From assembly GCA_017456685.1 (NCBI GenBank), contig JAFTIV010000018.1, positions 1 to 9,535 on the forward strand: 9,535 bases of DNA, in the 5' to 3' direction. Below the pieces are notes generated by a model. It was given only the letters and a program-made list of their open reading frames with translations. It searched no databases and was not told the DNA's origin. Every line of letters starts with the position of its first letter. Position 1 is the stretch's first letter. The position numbers and the translations under genes are program-made. Of this stretch, positions 7,046 to 9,535 are shown one piece after another. Source of the DNA: Clostridia bacterium (GTDB lineage Bacteria; Bacillota; Clostridia; Oscillospirales; CAG-272).

Positions 7046-8065
7046 TCACTCGAAAAGTCCAGCGATATAGGTAGCACCAAGAGCTCTGTCGTAAAGACCA
7101 TAGCCGTATCTGCCTACCTCGCCCCAAATCATTCTTCCGTGGTCAGGACGAACATAGCCGTCAAAGCCATTCTCTAAAAGAGCCTTGACAATCCCAAACA
7201 TATCAATAGAGCCACACTCCGTTGGGTGTCCTACCTCGTGGAACTCGCGCTCGCCTGTTATAAGAATGTTTCTTAGATGCAGGAAGTGAACTCGCTTAGC
7301 AAACTCGCCAGCCATTTTTACAAGGTCATTATCAACCGAAGCACCAAGAGAGCCTGTGCAAAGGGTGATGCCGTTTTCCTCAAGAGGAACAATGCTTAAA
7401 AAGCGCCTGATGCTATCAGCATCGGTTATAATTCTTGGCAGTCCAAAAATATCCCACGGTGGGTCGTCGGGGTGGATAGCCATATTAACGCCAGCCTCGT
7501 GCGCTACAGGAATAACTTTTTCAAGGAAGGTGGTAAGATTAGCCCAAAGCCCCTCCTTGCCGATTTTCTTGTATTTTTCAATTAGCTGAGCAAGCTCGCC
7601 CTTGGTGTAGCTCTCGTCCCAGCCGGGCAGAGAAAGCTCACTTGTGAGTGGGTTCATAGAAAGAACAGTCAGCTCATTATAGGCAAGAGAATTTGAGCCG
7701 TCAGCATTTTGATGCTCAAGCTCGCTCCTTAGCCAGTCAAATACAGGCATAAAGTTGTAGCAAACGCACTTAACCCCAGCCCGTCCAAGACGGCGAATAT
7801 TCTCGCAATAATTTTCGATAAGCTCGCCTGCGCGCTCACCGCCGTATTTTATCTCCTCGGGAACGGGAACACTCTCGACAACCTCAAACTCAAGACCGTT
7901 TTGCTCAGCCTTGCTCTTGAGCGCTAAAATGCTCTCATTAGACCAAACCTCGCCGGGCGCAACATCGTAAATTGCCGAAACGATACCACTCATTTTTGGT
8001 ATCTGGCGAATTTTTTCAAGTGTGACGGGGTCGTTGTCCCCGTACCAACGAAATGTAAGCTTCAT
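7046..8065 (-). CDS. uxuA: D-mannonate dehydratase
   Basis: Converts D-mannonate to 2-keto-3-deoxy-D-gluconate (EC 4.2.1.8) in the cytoplasm, using a divalent metal. The N-terminus FRWYGDNDPVTLEKIRQIP (5-23) is the UxuA signature. Further conserved blocks are YNFMPVFDWLRSEL (103-116), AIHPDDPPWDIFGLPRI (196-212), LCTGSLGA (235-242), HFLHLRN (260-266), FHEVGHP (275-281) and RPDHGRMIWGE (306-316). H198, C236, H263 and D308-H309 lie at the expected metal and catalytic sites of the TIM barrel. At 339 residues it is shorter than the roughly 390 of the E. coli enzyme, as in Bacillota versions. AAGGAG at 8071-8076 is 5 nt before the ATG. As first gene of the operon it is nearest to the promoter. The next steps, KDG kinase and aldolase, are not in the window. 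Confidence 0.97.
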   Translation of the reverse strand: MKLTFRWYGDNDPVTLEKIRQIPKMSGIVSAIYDVAPGEVWSNESILALKSKAEQNGLEFEVVESVPVPEEIKYGGERAGELIENYCENIRRLGRAGVKCVCYNFMPVFDWLRSELEHQNADGSNSLAYNELTVLSMNPLTSELSLPGWDESYTKGELAQLIEKYKKIGKEGLWANLTTFLEKVIPVAHEAGVNMAIHPDDPPWDIFGLPRIITDADSIRRFLSIVPLEENGITLCTGSLGASVDNDLVKMAGEFAKRVHFLHLRNILITGEREFHEVGHPTECGSIDMFGIVKALLENGFDGYVRPDHGRMIWGEVGRYGYGLYDRALGATYIAGLFE

Positions 8066-8092
8066 AAAAACTCCTTAAAATTATAATGCTTT

Positions 8093-8126
8093 ATTATAGT
8101 ATAATATAAAAGCTTTTACAATACAA
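8093..8126 (-). promoter_or_regulatory. Two overlapping sigma-A promoters of the uxuA operon
   Basis: Two promoter readings, offset by 5 bp, are both possible on the minus strand. One is TTGTAA (8116-8121), 17 bp, TATAAT (8093-8098). The other is TTGTAT (8121-8126), 17 bp, TATACT (8098-8103). The offset comes from a TTGTA direct repeat in the -35 region and a repeated TATA motif in the -10 region. Either start gives a leader of about 20-25 nt before the uxuA ATG. Which one is used cannot be told from sequence. Confidence 0.72.
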
Positions 8127-8155
8127 TTGCTTTTTTTATCAAAATATATTGTATT
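8120..8155. promoter_or_regulatory. Candidate operator: 8-bp inverted repeat in the uxuA/araC-type intergenic region
   Basis: AATACAAT (8120-8127) and its exact reverse complement ATTGTATT (8148-8155) are 28 bp apart centre to centre, close to a whole number of helical turns (about 2.7-2.8). Each half contains the -35 hexamer TTGTAT of one divergent promoter. The repeat could be a regulator binding site or could simply reflect two similar -35 elements facing apart. The left half belongs to a tandem TACAA repeat (8117-8121 and 8122-8126) that is missing on the right. Confidence 0.4.
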
Positions 8156-8177
8156 TCTTGTCATAATGAGTTAAAAT
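8149..8177 (+). promoter_or_regulatory. Sigma-A promoter of the AraC-family regulator
   Basis: TTGTAT (8149-8154), a 17-bp spacer and TAAAAT (8172-8177), placing the start near 8184 with a leader of about 23 nt. It lies back to back with the uxuA promoter, with 22 bp between the nearest -35 hexamers (8126 to 8149), so one bound protein could affect both. Confidence 0.62.
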
Positions 8178-8193
8178 AGAGGTAGAACTCGAA

Positions 8194-8199
8194 AAGGAG
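8194..8199 (+). promoter_or_regulatory. Ribosome binding site deciding the regulator start
   Basis: AAGGAG lies 7 nt before the ATG at 8207-8209. A preceding ATG at 8202-8204 is followed at once by TAA and is only 2 nt from the site, so it cannot be the real start. Confidence 0.8.
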
Positions 8200-8206
8200 A
8201 AATGTA

Positions 8207-9019
8207 ATGAGTGTTTTAAAGGAGCTTTCGTGCGAGGGCTTTAGACTTTCACATTCGTTTGATAAAGCGCCAAGAGAGCGCGACTTTGAGCCTCATATTC
8301 ACGATGATTATGAGCTTTTTTGCCTCGTAAAGGGAAGCGTTGACTATATGGTAGAGGGTAAGCTTTACAGGCTTCATTCGGGCGCTGTAATGCTTATGCG
8401 CTCAAGCGAAACACATAACCTTATCGTAAACAAAAGCACGGAGTATGAAAGGTATGTATTGAACTTTAAGCCAAGCTTTGTTTTGGAAAATGGCTTTTCA
8501 AGAGAAATTCTTGCCCCTTATCGCGAAAGAGGGCTCGGGGAGAGAAATATGTATCTGCCCGAGGAGCTTGAGGGTGTTTCGCCAATTTCGTATCTTGAAA
8601 GGGCATTTGCACAGGGGGAGTATCTTGATGCAAGGACAGTAGCCCTTAGCACCTTGTCAACATTGCTTTGCGAGATAAATGTTGCATTTAAAAGCAAAAG
8701 CGAGCCACAGGGTAGCCAAAATCAAGCAGAGCAGGAGCTAATTGCCTATGTGAATGAAAACCTCACCACCGAGCTTACAATAGACGATATAGCAAGGCAT
8801 TTTCATATGAGCGCATCTCAGGTGTCGCGTATTTTCAAAAGAGCAACGCTCACCTCGGTGCATAACTATATAATCACAAAAAGGCTAATTCTGTTTAATA
8901 AAAAAATAGCCAAGGGAGTGGGCGTAATTGAGGCTTGCCACGAGTGTGGCTTCCGCGATTATTCTGCCTTTTATCGCCTCTATAAGAAGCGCTACGGCAA
9001 ATCTCCCGCGAAAAAATAA
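8207..9019 (+). CDS. AraC-family transcriptional regulator with cupin sensor domain, 270 aa
   Basis: A DNA-binding regulator, probably controlling the divergent uronate operon. The N-terminal half is an AraC-type cupin: EPHIHDDYELFCLVKGSVDY (28-47) followed by GKLYRLHSGAVMLMRSSETHN (51-71), the usual H-x-H...G and late-H pattern for small-ligand binding. The C-terminal half has the two helix-turn-helix motifs of the AraC/XylS family: TIDDIARHFHMSASQVSRIFKR at 191-212, and GVIEACHECGFRDYSAFYRLYKKRYGKSP at about 239-267, which includes the signature ACHECGFRDYSAFYR. Length is typical. The gene is monocistronic, faces away from uxuA across 141 bp and ends at its own terminator. A uronate or an operon intermediate is the likely effector by position; neither the ligand nor the sign of regulation can be read from sequence. 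Confidence 0.94.
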   Translation: MSVLKELSCEGFRLSHSFDKAPRERDFEPHIHDDYELFCLVKGSVDYMVEGKLYRLHSGAVMLMRSSETHNLIVNKSTEYERYVLNFKPSFVLENGFSREILAPYRERGLGERNMYLPEELEGVSPISYLERAFAQGEYLDARTVALSTLSTLLCEINVAFKSKSEPQGSQNQAEQELIAYVNENLTTELTIDDIARHFHMSASQVSRIFKRATLTSVHNYIITKRLILFNKKIAKGVGVIEACHECGFRDYSAFYRLYKKRYGKSPAKK

Positions 9020-9052
9020 AATGAGCACAGGTCGCACCCTGTGCTCATTTTT
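9020..9052. terminator. Bidirectional intrinsic terminator
   Basis: An 11-bp perfect stem ATGAGCACAGG (9021-9031) / CCTGTGCTCAT (9038-9048), loop TCGCAC, runs into T's at 9048-9052 on the right and is preceded by A-rich sequence at 9011-9020 on the left. It ends the regulator transcript (stop at 9017-9019). In the opposite direction it ends the phosphodiesterase gene, whose stop is at 9054-9056. Confidence 0.92.
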
Positions 9053-9053
9053 G

Positions 9054-9535
9054 CTATTCAAGAATGTTAGATGTGATAAAATCAATTCCCCAAGACGCAA
9101 GCCTTTCGCCGTCGTCAGCTTCGTTTACTGTCCAGCAGTTCACCTTGAGACCTAAACTGTGCAGAGCCTCGATTTGCTCTTTTGTAAGCTCGTTACACCA
9201 CACATCGGCATCAATTCTGTCGCGCCCAAGCCTTTCAAGCTCCTCGGGAGTTACCTTCCAAAATAGATATTGTACGGACTGTGTCGGTAAAAGCTCTCTA
9301 ATTTTCAAAAGATTGTCATAATTAAACGAAATAAAGGTTACATTTTCTATATATTCAAAGTCCCTAATTATTTCAATAATGTGCTCGATTTCCTTAAGAG
9401 TAAAATTTGATTTCAGCTCAAGTATTGCGTGCTTCTCGTATTTTTTGCATATGCTTATGTAGCTTTCAAGACAGGCGAGGCGTAAATCAATCCTACCCTT
9501 AGTGCCATCCTTGTCAAAAAGAACAATGTCCTGTA
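9054..9535 (-). CDS. Glycerophosphodiester phosphodiesterase, C-terminal part (start outside window)
   Basis: GDPD-family enzymes hydrolyse glycerophosphodiesters, from phospholipid turnover, to glycerol-3-phosphate and an alcohol. The frame is open from the right edge for about 159 codons down to TAG at 9054-9056; family members are about 240 residues, so roughly the first third is missing. Visible family features are the strand LELKSN (9405-9422), matching the conserved E-(I/L)-K with its metal-binding glutamate; the ENVTFISFNYDNLLKIREL strand (about 9291-9347); and the C-terminal block LGLKVNCWTVNEADDGERL followed by WGIDFITSNILE. This is the usual 'kv.vWTVN..ed...l...GvdgIiTd' ending. The HRG motif at the N-terminus lies outside. 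The stop is 1 nt beyond the shared terminator. There is no evident link to the uronate operon; it is probably a separate housekeeping unit. Confidence 0.9.
   Translation of the reverse strand, partial: QDIVLFDKDGTKGRIDLRLACLESYISICKKYEKHAILELKSNFTLKEIEHIIEIIRDFEYIENVTFISFNYDNLLKIRELLPTQSVQYLFWKVTPEELERLGRDRIDADVWCNELTKEQIEALHSLGLKVNCWTVNEADDGERLASWGIDFITSNILE

Larger units (their letters stand above)
2429..8065 (-). other. Six-gene uronate operon (transcription unit)
   Basis: Six minus-strand genes run from the uxuA promoter near 8093-8126 to the terminator at 2390-2420, with no internal gap over 14 bp. In order they are uxuA, the CE15-like esterase, uxuB, TIM-barrel protein 1, TIM-barrel protein 2 and the Gfo/Idh/MocA dehydrogenase. 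Junctions: 14-bp gap, ATGA overlap (6006-6009), 1-bp gap, 10-bp overlap (4359-4368), ATGA overlap (3610-3613). No internal promoter or terminator was noticed. The overlaps imply translational coupling and a shared pathway. Operon structure is inferred from spacing; there is no transcript evidence. Confidence 0.88.

Noticed and set aside
8066..8206. Riboswitch or structured leader upstream of uxuA or the regulator
   Set aside because: Both predicted leaders are only about 20-25 nt, too short for a known riboswitch, and no stem with a U-run is present.
8202..8207. A start-stop (ATG TAA) just before the regulator's ATG, possibly a minimal upstream ORF
   Set aside because: The ATG is only 2 nt from the AAGGAG and unlikely to be used; probably chance.
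1..9535. CRISPR array, insertion sequence, tRNA or att site
   Set aside because: No regularly spaced repeats, transposase motifs, tRNA cloverleaf or paired terminal repeats were found by reading both strands; the only hairpins noticed are the two terminators.

Overview
The window looks like chromosomal DNA from an anaerobic member of the Bacillota, probably a gut- or rumen-type Clostridia. The reasons are sigma-A promoters with AT-rich surroundings, strong AAGGAG ribosome binding sites, short U-tract terminators that serve two strands, moderate GC content, and an oxygen-scavenging flavodiiron protein. The uronate genes match the Bacillota forms: a short UxuA and a short-chain-dehydrogenase UxuB. 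No mobile element, CRISPR array, tRNA or rRNA is visible.

Layout. (1) Positions 1-1062, minus: a flavodiiron protein (FprA type) cut by the window's left edge. It is divergent from (2) 1237-2391, plus: a single-gene MFS transporter. A 174-bp spacer between them carries a good promoter for each. (3) A bidirectional terminator at 2390-2420 separates the MFS gene from (4) the main element of the window, a six-gene minus-strand operon running from 8065 down to 2429. In transcription order it is uxuA (mannonate dehydratase), a CE15-type glucuronoyl esterase-like hydrolase with no signal peptide, uxuB (fructuronate reductase, SDR type), two xylose-isomerase-like TIM-barrel proteins and a Gfo/Idh/MocA oxidoreductase. 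Junctions are 14 bp, 4-bp overlap, 1 bp, 10-bp overlap and 4-bp overlap, so transcription as one unit is very likely. (5) 8207-9019, plus: a divergent AraC-family regulator sharing a 141-bp promoter region with uxuA. (6) A second bidirectional terminator at 9020-9052, then (7) the C-terminal two-thirds of a glycerophosphodiester phosphodiesterase that enters from the right.

How the genes may work together. UxuB reduces D-fructuronate to D-mannonate and UxuA dehydrates that to 2-keto-3-deoxygluconate, so the core of the operon is hexuronate catabolism. The CE15-like enzyme would release free uronate from an ester inside the cell. The unexplained part is the trio of two TIM-barrel isomerase/epimerases and one Gfo/Idh/MocA dehydrogenase. 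Such pairs are known to carry out oxidation to a keto-sugar followed by epimerisation or elimination (YcjS/YcjR, DgpA/DgpBC, IolG with IolE/IolI). The inference is an intracellular route that prepares a modified or glycosidically linked uronic acid for UxuA/UxuB. Uronate isomerase, KDG kinase, KDPG aldolase, an obvious uronate-oligosaccharide transporter and any glycoside hydrolase are all absent from the window. The AraC protein is the probable local regulator.
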